Origin: Cherax quadricarinatus
Lineage: Eukaryota; Arthropoda; Malacostraca; Decapoda; Parastacidae
Assembly: GCF_038502225.1 (NCBI RefSeq)
Contig: NC_091292.1
Location: forward strand, 49,694,879-49,758,878
Reading direction: 5' to 3'
DNA length: 64,000 bases
In this document: positions 10,079 to 18,102 of the stretch, piece by piece
How the letters are laid out: every line of letters begins with the position of its first letter
How positions within the stretch are numbered: the first letter of the stretch is position 1
Made by a program: the position numbers and the translations under genes
Notes under the pieces: generated by a model
Databases searched by the model: none
What the model saw: the letters and a program-made list of their open reading frames with translations, nothing else
What the model was told of the DNA's origin: nothing

Positions 10079-10213
10079 GATAAATTAGACACGTGTGCAA
10101 CTCTTGGGTATCTTTATTGAGGAAACGTTTCGCCACACGTTTCCTCAATAAAGATACCCAAGAGTTGCGCATGTGTCTAATTTATCAACGTGTCGGTTCT
10201 CTGAACCATTCAT
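10079..10213. repeat. PLE-type terminal repeat folded into a hairpin
   Basis: Two 50-bp arms, 10079-10128 and 10137-10186, are inverted copies with two mismatches and an 8-bp loop. The right arm continues as CGTGTCGGTTCTCTGAACC and CATTCATCTAC, ending at about 10213. The sequence is the terminal segment seen in full at 21418-22348 (GAGGAAACGT, AATAAAGATACCC, TTGCACATGTGTC). It lies between the 3' UTR (9738-10078) and coding tail (10214-10455) of a minus-strand LINE and is therefore an insertion. No clear TSD is visible. Confidence 0.8.
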
Positions 10214-10455
10214 CTACAATCATTGAATATGTTTTACCTATGTTCATGATATTGAACAAATACATGTATAGTTTTTACATATGTATTTATGATGGGTTGC
10301 AATAGGTTAGAGAGATAATGCTAGCTAAGTCAGTGGTTTTGGAGATTTCTGGCAGAGAGCTCCAGATTTTGGCCTTTTATGTACATTGAGATTTTGAAAA
10401 GATTTAGCCTGATACGGAGAATCTCAGAGTTTTTTGTGCCTAGTATTGTGTCTGA
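10214..10455 (-). pseudogene. C-terminal end of the minus-strand LINE ORF2, displaced by a CR1 insertion
   Basis: The minus strand reads NSEILRIRLNLFKISMY and then GQNLELSARNLQN, a C-terminal LINE-like stretch with stops. In order and orientation it continues the LINE at 14591-16510, whose tail (NPDLKCYLGSC) breaks off at the CR1 3' end. No homology search was possible, so joining the two pieces is inference. Confidence 0.5.
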
Positions 10456-10535
10456 GTTCAGTGTTCAGTGGTCAGTCGTCACGTGAGGTCACAGACCCTG
10501 AGCTGCTTGGGGATTAGCGTGGACGGTTACAAAGC

Positions 10536-11462
10536 ATGGCTTGCTTCTACAGTGTTTTAAAAGCTGAGGTTGGAGAGTTGAAGGAGGAGGTCTTGCTTCT
10601 CCAGGAGGAGATTAGGAGGCTGAAGGTCCACCTCAATGGGCCTGGGAGAGAGTGTGAGGTGGTTGGAGATGTGGGGAATGAGGCTTCTAGCAGTGAGGTG
10701 CAGTCTGTCTCTCACTGTGAGGAGGCTGTAGGTGGGGTGGTAGCAACGGCTACCAGCAGTGAGGTGCAGCCCAGCACCTGCTACAAGTGGCGAGTTGTTC
10801 ACAGTAATGGGAGGCGCATCAGAGTAAGGAAAGTTAAGAGTGCAGATCTGAAGGTAGGAAATCGCTTCTCTGTTCTCCAGGATGAATGTACTTCAGTGGC
10901 CAGTGAAGGTAAGGGTACTACTGCCCCTGCTAATGAAGGTAAGCGCATTCTTGTGGTTGGTGACTCTCAGGTAAGATATGTTGATCGTGCTTTTTGTAAT
11001 AGGAATAAGAAGATGAGAGATAGAGTGTGCTTCCCTGGAGCTGGTGTTGGGGACATTGTCAACAGACTGGATAATATCATGTCAGGTAATGGGAACAAGC
11101 CCATTATCTGTCTCAGTGCTGGTGGAAATGATATTGGGAAGGGTAGGAGAGAAGAGCTGCTAGATAAGTACAGGTCAGCTATAGATTTCATTAAGTCTAA
11201 GGGAGGGATCCCAATCATATGTAGCATCTTGCCTAGAAGGGGAGTAGGAAATGAATGGTTGTCTAGGGCAATTGGTGTAAATTGCTGGCTAGACAGATAC
11301 TGCAAGGAACTTGCAATCCCATTCATTGACAACTGGAACAACTTTTATGGCAAACATGATATGTATGCAAGGGATGGGGTTCATCTCTCTGGGGCAGGGG
11401 TGGTAGCACTTGCAGACTCGATTGAGAAGGCCATTGGTGAAATGCCTATGATTTTAAACTGA
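10536..11462 (+). CDS. CR1 ORF1 protein with coiled coil and SGNH/GDSL esterase-like domain
   Basis: This 308-residue protein is uninterrupted. Residues 7-31 form a leucine-rich coiled coil (VLKAEVGELKEEVLLLQEEI). A basic segment follows at about 84-110. Residues 137-300 have the blocks of an SGNH/GDSL hydrolase: ILVVGDSQVR (candidate nucleophile Ser144), SAGGNDIG (Asn198) and RDGVHLSGAG (Asp280 and His283). Esterase-type ORF1 proteins are known in CR1, L2 and related LINEs, where they are thought to help the RNA-protein particle handle membranes or RNA; the biological substrate is not settled. The stop codon overlaps the ORF2 start as TGATG, so ORF2 may be translated by reinitiation. All catalytic residues appear present, so the protein could be functional if expressed. 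Confidence 0.9.
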   Translation: MACFYSVLKAEVGELKEEVLLLQEEIRRLKVHLNGPGRECEVVGDVGNEASSSEVQSVSHCEEAVGGVVATATSSEVQPSTCYKWRVVHSNGRRIRVRKVKSADLKVGNRFSVLQDECTSVASEGKGTTAPANEGKRILVVGDSQVRYVDRAFCNRNKKMRDRVCFPGAGVGDIVNRLDNIMSGNGNKPIICLSAGGNDIGKGRREELLDKYRSAIDFIKSKGGIPIICSILPRRGVGNEWLSRAIGVNCWLDRYCKELAIPFIDNWNNFYGKHDMYARDGVHLSGAGVVALADSIEKAIGEMPMILN

Positions 11463-14407
11463 TGGAAGATAGAGGTATGGGTGTGTGTGGGAAACAAGCA
11501 GGTTGCAACACTAGGGTTGGAAACAGTAAATGTATAAAAGGCATTCAGCATGAAGTTATAAATAAAGACAATAGAACAGGTCAGCAAACAAAGGGGGACA
11601 GCAGAGGGCAGCAAGGGACTAGCTCCCTTAAGGTTTACTATACTAATAGCAGGAGTGTTAGAAATAAGATAGATGAGCTAAGATTAATTGCAAGTGCAGG
11701 AAACATAGATATTATTGCTATAACAGAGACCTGGCTCAATCTGAAAGATAGAGAGATGCCCTCTGAATGTCACATACAAGGCTATAAATTATTCCACACT
11801 GACAGGGTCAACAGGAAAGGTGGTGGAGTAGCGATGTATGTCAGAGACAATTTAAATTGTTGTGTTAGACAAGATATTAAATTAGAAGCGTCAGCCACTG
11901 AATCTGTTTGGTTACAGCTTCTCGAGGGCCGAGAAAAACTAATTTTGGGTGTGATTTACAGGGCCCCAAATCTTGATAGGGAGTGCAGTAAACTTCTATG
12001 GGACGAAATTCGTAAGGCATCTACATACGAAAATGTTGTGCTAATGGGAGATTTCAATTATAGACAGATTGACTGGAGCAATTTGACAGGAAATTTAGAG
12101 TCGGGTGACTTTCTTGATACGATCCAGGATTGTTTTTTAAAACAGTTTGTGACAGAGCCAACTAGGGGAAATAACCTCCTTGACTTGGTTCTTGCCAGTA
12201 GGGAAACACTAATTAATAATCTTGAGGATAATGATGAGCTTGGGGAGAGTGATCACAAATCACTCAGTTTTAACATATCATGGAATTCCCCTAATAATGG
12301 CAATCAAGTCTCCGTCCCTGACTTTCGCTTGGCTGATTTCATAGGACTGAAAAATTACTTAGGTGGGCTGAACTGGAATGACCTGACTAGGGGTCAGGTA
12401 GGTGGTGATGGTTGCCGATATGATGCTTTCCAGGGCATAGTTCTAGCTGCTCAGTCAAATTATGTTCCAAATAGGGAAATCAGATCAAACAAAAATGATC
12501 CTAAATGGATGAACAATAGATTAAAATATCTGATTGGTCAAAAGAGAGGCATATATAGGCAAATCAAAAGAGGAGAGGGGCAATTAAGAAATCGATATAT
12601 TCAGTTAAAGAGAGAAATAAAAAAGGGAATTAGAAAAGCAAATAGAGATTAAGAGGTTAAAGTTGCAAGAGAATCGAAGACTAACCCAAAAGGATTCTTT
12701 CAGGTATACAGAAGTAAGATCAGGGACAAGATAGGCCCACTCAAAAGTTCCTCGGGTCAGCTCACTGACAGTGATAAGGAAATGTGTAGAATTTTTAACA
12801 CATACTTCCTCTCAGTTTTTACACAGGAGGATACCAGCGATATTCCAGTAATGATAAATTATGTAGAACAGGACGATAATAAACTGTGCACTATTAGGGT
12901 CACAAGTGACATGGTCCTTAGGCAAATAGATAAATTAAAACCTAACAAATCCCCAGGCCCTGATGAACTGTATGCAAGGGTTCTAAAGGAATGTAAAGAG
13001 GAGCTTAGCACACCTTTGGCTAATCTTTTCAACATATCACTACAAACTGGCATGGTGCCAGATAAGTGGAAAATGGCAAATGTGATACCTATTTTCAAAA
13101 CAGGTGACAGGTCCTTAGCTTCGAACTATAGACCAATAAGCCTAACCTCCATAGTGGGAAAATTTATGGAATCAATAATTGCCGAGGCAGTTCGTAGCCA
13201 CCTTGAAAAGCATAAATTAATCAACGAATCTCAGCATGGTTTTACAAAGGGGCGTTCCTGCCTTACGAATTTATTAACTTTTTTCACTAAGGTATTTGAG
13301 GAGGTAGATCATGGTAATGAATATGATATTGTGTATATGGACTTCAGTAAGGCTTTTGACAGGGTCCCACATCAGAGACTATTGAGGAAAATTAAAGCAC
13401 ATGGAATAGGAGGAGAAATTTTTTCCTGGATAGAGGCATGGTTGACAAATAGGCAGCAGAGAGTTTGCATAAATGGGGAGAAATCAGAGTGGGGAAGCGT
13501 CACGAGCGGTGTTCCACAGGGGTCAGTGTTGGGCCCCCTGCTGTTCACAATCTACATAAACGACATAGATGAGGGCATAAAGAGCGACATCGGCAAGTTT
13601 GCCGATGACACCAAAATAGGCCGTCGAATTCATTCTGACGAGGACATTCGAGCACTCCAGGAAGATTTGAATAGACTGATGCAGTGGTCGGAGAAGTGGC
13701 AGATGCAGTTTAATATAGACAAATGCAAAGTTCTAAATGTTGGACAGGACAATAACCATGCCACATATAAACTAAATAATGTAGATCTTAATATTACGGA
13801 TTGCGAAAAAGATTTAGGAGTTCTGGTTAGCAGTAATCTGAAACCAAGACAACAGTGCATAAGTGTTCGCAATAAAGCTAATAGAATCCTTGGCTTCATA
13901 TCAAGAAGCATAAATAATAGGAGTCCTCAGGTTGTTCTTCAACTCTATACATCCTTGGTTAGGCCTCATTTAGATTATGCTGCACAGTTTTGGTCACCGT
14001 ATTACAGAATGGATATAAATTCTCTGGAAAATGTACAAAGGAGGATGACAAAGATGATCCCATGTATCAGAAACCTTCCCTATGAGGATAGACTAAGGGC
14101 CCTGAAACTGCACTCTCTAGAAAGACGTAGAATTAGGGGGGATATGATTGAGGTTTATAAGTGGAAGACAGGAATAAATAAAGGGGATGTAAATAGTGTG
14201 CTGAAAATATCTAGCCTAGACAGGACTCGCAGCAATGGTTTTAAGTTGGAAAAATTCAGATTCAGGAGGGATATAGGAAAGTACTGGTTTGGTAATAGAG
14301 TTGTGGATGAGTGGAACAAACTCCCAAGTACCGTTATAGAGGCCAGAACGTTGTGTAGCTTCAAAAATAGGTTGGATAAATACATGAGTAGATGTGGGTG
14401 GGTGTGA
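11462..14407 (+). pseudogene. CR1 ORF2 (APE endonuclease and RT), one in-frame stop
   Basis: This frame of 982 codons has one internal stop, TAA at 12650-12652 (codon 397). The frame is otherwise open, since 12782 is in phase with 11462. The endonuclease spans codons of about 55-280, with ITETWL (catalytic Glu), GGGVAMYVR, GVIYRAPN, LMGDFNYRQIDW, LDLVLASR and GESDHKSL. The RT has NYRPISLTS, QHGFTKGRSC, VYMDFSKAFDRVPH (motif A), [14 protein letters not shown] (motif B) and KFADDTK (motif C, aspartates near codons 715-716). A thumb follows, with RPHLDYAAQFWSPY and EWNKLP. The start ATG at 11462-11464 overlaps the ORF1 stop. A single nonsense mutation separates this copy from a full-length protein, so it inserted recently compared with its neighbours. 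Confidence 0.92.
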
Positions 14408-14561
14408 GTTGGACCTGATAGCTTGTGCTAACAGGTCGGTTGCCGTGTTCCTCCCTTAAGTCAATGTGACCTGACCTGACTAGGTTGGGTGCATTGGCTT
14501 AAGCCGGTAGGGACTTGGACCTGCCTCGCATGGGCCAGTAGGCCTTCTGCAGTGTTCCTTC

Positions 14562-14590
14562 GTTCTTATGTTCTTATGTTCTTATGTTCT
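14562..14590 (+). repeat. CR1 3' microsatellite tail
   Basis: Three and a half copies of the octamer GTTCTTAT end the CR1 element. The repeat marks the exact 3' boundary, after which interrupted minus-strand LINE sequence resumes. Confidence 0.9.
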
Positions 14591-16510
14591 ACTGCAGCTA
14601 CCGAGATAGCACTTCAGGTCAGGATTTATGTTAGAATTGATTGTTCTAAATGTAGCTTGCACAATAGTATGAGCGAATGTTTTGTATAGTGAGCAGGTTT
14701 AGGTCTTAGAAGAGTAGGGGGAGGGGGGGAAGGTGTGTTGTCTAGCAGTGGGTTGTGTGATCATTCGCACTGCAACTTTTTGTTGGGTTATTATTGGTTT
14801 TAGGTGATTTGTCGTTGTGGAACCCCAGGTAAAAAATAGCATGGGTGAGGTAAGGGTAGATCTGTGAATGGTATTGTGTAAGCAGTGCTGTTTGTGGTAC
14901 ATAGTAACGCATCACTGAGAGGATGCCAACTGTTTTAGATACTTTTTTTTTGTTATATGTTGGATATGGGTGTTGAATTTCATGTTGCTGTCAAGATACA
15001 GAACCAGGAATTTGCGCTCATTACGTTTAGCAATAAGTGTGTTGTTAAGCATAATGTTTAGTTGGACCTCACTTTCTCTACTCCCCATCATAATGTAAAA
15101 GGTTTTGTCTACATTAAGTGTAAGTTTATTGACAGTCATCAGGTTGCTATTGTTGCGATCTCTTCGTTAACAATTGTGTTGAGTGAGGCTAGATTTGTGT
15201 GGGAGACAAAAGTAGTGTCGTCAGCTAAAAGAATAAGCGTAAGTTGTTGCGATACACTTGGAAGATCGTGGATGTATAAAAGGAAAAGGGGGAGGGGCAA
15301 GAACGCTTCTCTGTGGTACACCAGTGTCCAGGGGTCTTGTTGAGAGGGTTGCATCCTTGACAGAGGCGTATTGCTTTCTATTAGTAAGGTAGGTCTTGAT
15401 GAATTTAAGTGCATGGCCTCTTGTACCGTAATGATCAAGATTGAGGAGTAGGATGCTGTGATCTGCTGTATCAAAAGCTTTCTTAAAGTCAATAAAAAGT
15501 CCAAGTGGGTATTCATTGTTTTCAAGTGCTGTGTAAAGTAGGTCTAGCATTTTTATTATTGCATCATTTGTGCTTTTGTATCTCCTGAAGCCAAACTGGC
15601 AGCGGTTGAGGATGCTTTGTGAAGTTATGAAGGAGTATAACCTTTTATGTATAATCTCAAAGATTTTGGAAAGTAAAGGCAAGTTTGATATTGGCCTATA
15701 ATTGTTTACATATGTTGGGTCACCACCTTTGTGTATTGGTGTTATCCTTGCTAGTTTGAGTGATGCCGGGAAAGTGTTGGTTTCTAGTGATTTGTTGAAG
15801 AGTAATGCAATGGTGGGTGAAAGGATTTGAGCCGCTTGTTTGTTTAGTAGTGGAGGTACTCAGGTTACATTTCCTGATTTTTTTTTAGAGAGTTAATAAT
15901 TATGGCAACCTCAGTGGGATGTGTTGGTGTAAGATAGAGGGATGTTGGGAAGTTTCCTTTTAGATAATCATTAGCTCAGGCATTGATAATTGAAATTTTG
16001 CTGGTGAGATTTGATCCTATGGTTGAGAAGAAATCATTCAACTTGTTAGCTGTATCTATAGGCTGGAGTTTCGGTTCTTTTGGTTTAGTTAGTACAATAT
16101 TACTAGCTCTGTTCGGTTTGTGTCGCCCAGGATCTGAGAGTCTCTCCAGGTCTTTTTTACATCTCTCGTTTCAGTGAATCTATTAGAATAGTATAGTTAC
16201 TTGGACTTTCTGATTAATTTGGTGATGACTGACGTATAATGTTTGATAAATTCTTTAGTTATTAAGCTCCTTTTATATTGTTTCTCATATTGATGTTTCA
16301 TATCTTAGGATGCTGTTAGTAAACCATGGACAGCTTAGTTCTTTTATTGGTGATCTGTTTAGTTTTTATGGGACAATGTTTGTTATATAGTCTATGAATT
16401 TTGTTTTGAAGTATCTCTGCCCATTCATCGATACCAACGGCATTGGAAAATTCTGTAGGTCAGTCAACTGAATTTAGTTCTGCAGTGAAGTTACTTGTTG
16501 AAGCCTCATC
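14591..16510 (-). mobile_element. Minus-strand LINE (CR1/Daphne-like), RT and linker, degraded
   Basis: Reading down from 16510, the endonuclease-RT linker appears first (EASTSNFTAELNSVDW; KRTKLSCPWFTNSILRYE; KPIDTANKLNDFFSTIG-type sequence near 16060). RT follows: NYRPISNLPLLSKIFEII, CQFGFRRYKSTNDAI, FIDFKKAFDTADHSI (motif A), DTGVPQRSVLAP (motif B), ILLADDTTFVSH (motif C) and MTVNKLTLNVDKT. Several frameshifts and stops make it inactive. It is 5'-truncated at about 16510, beside the cadherin intron. The end of its ORF and its 3' UTR are displaced to 10214-10455 and 9738-10078 by the CR1 and hairpin insertions. A fragment of the same family is at 8298-8567. The clade is a judgement from motif style. 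Confidence 0.8.
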
Positions 16511-16620
16511 ATGGAGTCGAAAGGACTAATGCATAGATGTAAAAATAGTAAGGTTTGTATAAATCTTCTGAACATATGTAATCGCAGTTTGAAGAATTTA
16601 TTTTGCATTATGACCGGCAG

Positions 16621-16966
16621 ATGTGTGTGTCCCGGCGGCTCGTTGGGTCCACGTTGCAAAGTGGTAACTCGTACCTTCTTTGGGTCAGGCTGGGCCTGGC
16701 TGCCTCCGCTCTCGCCTTGTCTCCCAGCCACCATCTCTCTGCGTCTCCTCACCACCCGCCCACACGCACTCATCCTTTACTCAGGACCCCTTGCAACCAC
16801 TTCCAACCACCCACGCTACGCGCCCACGCCCATGCTGGCTCTCCAGCTCGTTGACGGAAGACCCCAAGTGTTGGTGGAAGGCGGGAGAGGGCCAGTCAAG
16901 TTAATAGTGAATGCCACACTCAACACAGGCACCTGGCACACACTCCACCTTCACCTCACCCACCAG
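16621..16966 (+). CDS. Cadherin exon: EGF-like end and laminin-G start (host gene, partial)
   Basis: This single exon appears to belong to a classical arthropod cadherin of the DE-cadherin/N-cadherin type, a membrane adhesion protein whose ectodomain carries EGF-like and laminin-G domains near the membrane. The encoded peptide starts RCVCPGGSLGPRCKVV (the last cysteines of an EGF-like domain) and runs into a laminin-G domain: GSGWAWLPPLSPC, TISLRLLTTRPHALILYSGP, MLALQLVDGRPQVLVEGG, and NATLNTGTWHTLHLHL. The downstream boundary is CACCAG followed by GTACTG, a plausible splice donor at 16967. The upstream boundary follows GACCGGCAG, a plausible acceptor with only a weak pyrimidine tract. There are no stops or frameshifts. 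No flanking exon is recognised in the window, which fits long, repeat-filled introns. It could instead be a retained pseudo-exon; whether it is DE- or N-cadherin is uncertain. Confidence 0.75.
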
Positions 16967-17138
16967 GTACTGCCTGCGTGTTTCGTCTTAATATTTTTAA
17001 TTTAATTATTATTAATAAGTACTGTTTTGCATTATTATTTTATTATTATTAATTATATTATTATATCGACTCACGAAATCGTAATAATGCGATCGCAAAC
17101 AAACCACGAAACGTGTTTCTACCCATGGCTAGTGAGTC
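16967..17138. other. Start of the presumed cadherin intron
   Basis: AT-rich non-coding sequence begins at the GTACTG donor. The stretch about 17040-17138, on the minus strand, continues the tRNA-like SINE head described at 17139-17210. Confidence 0.45.
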
Positions 17139-17210
17139 GTAAAACTCCAGGCCAAGGCGTAAACCACTCGGCCAACTGGCCGAGTGGTTTACGCCCTGGC
17201 CTGGAGTTTT
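17139..17210. repeat. Short palindrome with two divergent tRNA-type A boxes
   Basis: Arms 17139-17173 and 17176-17210 are 35-bp inverted copies with one mismatch and a 2-bp loop. Each arm carries TGGCCGAGTGG, the canonical A box of leucine/serine tRNA-like promoters, on the minus strand at 17173-17163 and on the plus strand at 17176-17186. Sequence beyond the left arm (to about 17040, minus strand) continues as a SINE-like body; beyond the right arm a trinucleotide microsatellite starts. It is probably an inverted SINE remnant. Confidence 0.65.
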
Positions 17211-17305
17211 ATATTATTATTACTATTAGTAGTAATAATAACGGTAGCAGGAATAGTAGCATGATTATTATTATTATTATTCTTAGTAGTAGTAGTAATA
17301 GTAAT
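17205..17305. repeat. ATT/AGT trinucleotide microsatellite
   Basis: Interrupted ATT, ATA and AGT trinucleotide repeats lie within the presumed cadherin intron. It is probably the tail of the adjacent SINE-like palindrome. Confidence 0.7.
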
Positions 17306-17460
17306 CAGGATCATTCAGCGCCGAGGGAATGGGATGCAATCAGATTTTATTTGATGAAGGGAGTAGCTCCAGGTCTTTGGACTAAGAGCTCTTCTCTAAC
17401 ATCAAGTATCCATCCCCAGTCCCTTTAAGGTCGAAATTCAATAGAAGCTCACACTTTCTT

Positions 17461-17631
17461 GAAAAGATAATGCAATTTCTAACAATATAAAGCAGTTTGT
17501 TAAGACAATGCAATTGCTGGTAAGTTAATGTAATTTCTGCTAAGATATTGCAATTTGTACTAAGATAACACAATTTCTGCCAAGATAATACAAAGTCTGC
17601 CAAGATAATGAAGTATCTGCTAAGTTAAGAC
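17461..17631. repeat. 20-bp tandem repeat
   Basis: About eight diverged 20-bp units share the pattern AATTTCTGCYAAGATAATRC. The last five (17532-17631) keep exact 20-bp spacing. The array lies in the presumed cadherin intron and does not code. Confidence 0.85.
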
Positions 17632-17962
17632 CTAACTCATATTGTAACAGTAAAAAACACTATATTTAAAAAGCGATAAAGGTTTGTGTATATAAAATTA
17701 CTTGAGTGTTTGGGAACTTCATGACTGGGACGAAGTTTACAGATATGGTGTAAAGTTCAGTCACGGAAAGAGAGGAATAGAACAAGAATAAACTGTCTGC
17801 TGGTTATATTACACGTCACAGCATGACTGGCTACATATCTCAGGTAAACTGTTAGCATGGGTGGAAATTTTCAGTAGGGCGTCAAGTATTCCATTATCTA
17901 TGGAGGTGTAAAAGATTTCGTAGCAGAGGGACTGGACTGGTCAGTAAGATATGATGTTAAGG
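17632..17962. other. Unassigned intronic or intergenic sequence
   Basis: I see no gene, repeat or RNA signature here. It is moderately AT-rich single-copy-looking sequence. Confidence 0.4.
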
Positions 17963-18064
17963 CAATGGTATTTATAGAGAAGATGTCTGGTCCACCCGGG
18001 ACTTTAACAAACCTTGCACTGATGGTCTCTGGTGGACGATACGTCTTCTCAATAAATGCCATAG
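17963..18064. repeat. Diverged PLE-type terminal hairpin (third variant)
   Basis: Arms 17963-17997 and 18029-18064 are inverted, with roughly four in five bases matching. The plus-strand right side reads CACTGATGGTC, TCTGGTGGAC, GATACGTCTTC and TCAATAAATGCC. That follows the same layout as the repeats at 10079 and 21418-22348 (CTGATGA, stem, GAAACGTTTCC, TCAATAAAGATACCC). It therefore looks like an older, diverged member of the same terminal-repeat group. Confidence 0.6.
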
Positions 18065-18102
18065 ATCGTATATCGTTTTATTCATATACTTGTCGGTATA
18101 TT

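Larger units (their letters stand above)
10456..14590 (+). mobile_element. Nearly intact CR1-type LINE
   Basis: An element of about 4.1 kb with a short GC-rich leader, an intact ORF1, an ORF2 broken by one stop codon, and a 180-bp 3' UTR. It ends in three and a half copies of GTTCTTAT (14562-14590). An 8-bp microsatellite tail in place of poly(A) is the hallmark of the CR1/L2 group, which agrees with the SGNH-type ORF1 and the RT motifs. Older copies of the same family lie on the minus strand at 20535-23612. The 5' boundary (about 10456) is set by where the interrupted minus-strand LINE stops being recognisable. No TSD is obvious, as is common for CR1. Confidence 0.9.

Noticed and set aside
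10079..10186. A transcription terminator hairpin
   Set aside because: The stem is 50 bp, in a eukaryotic repeat that recurs elsewhere as part of a mobile element; it is an inverted insertion product.
10967..11341. Minus-strand frame opposite CR1 ORF1
   Set aside because: It has no domain or codon pattern of its own and lies antisense to a well-supported protein; the same applies to other frames opposite LINE ORFs, such as 13630-13911 and 40225-40482.
16511..16620. Extension of the cadherin exon to the ATG at 16511
   Set aside because: The encoded 36 residues do not resemble an EGF-like domain, and a splice acceptor-like CAG ends at 16620, where the recognisable domain begins.
17020..17080. 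A replication origin or AT-rich regulatory site in the intron
   Set aside because: Only simple AT-richness is visible, with no supporting motif.
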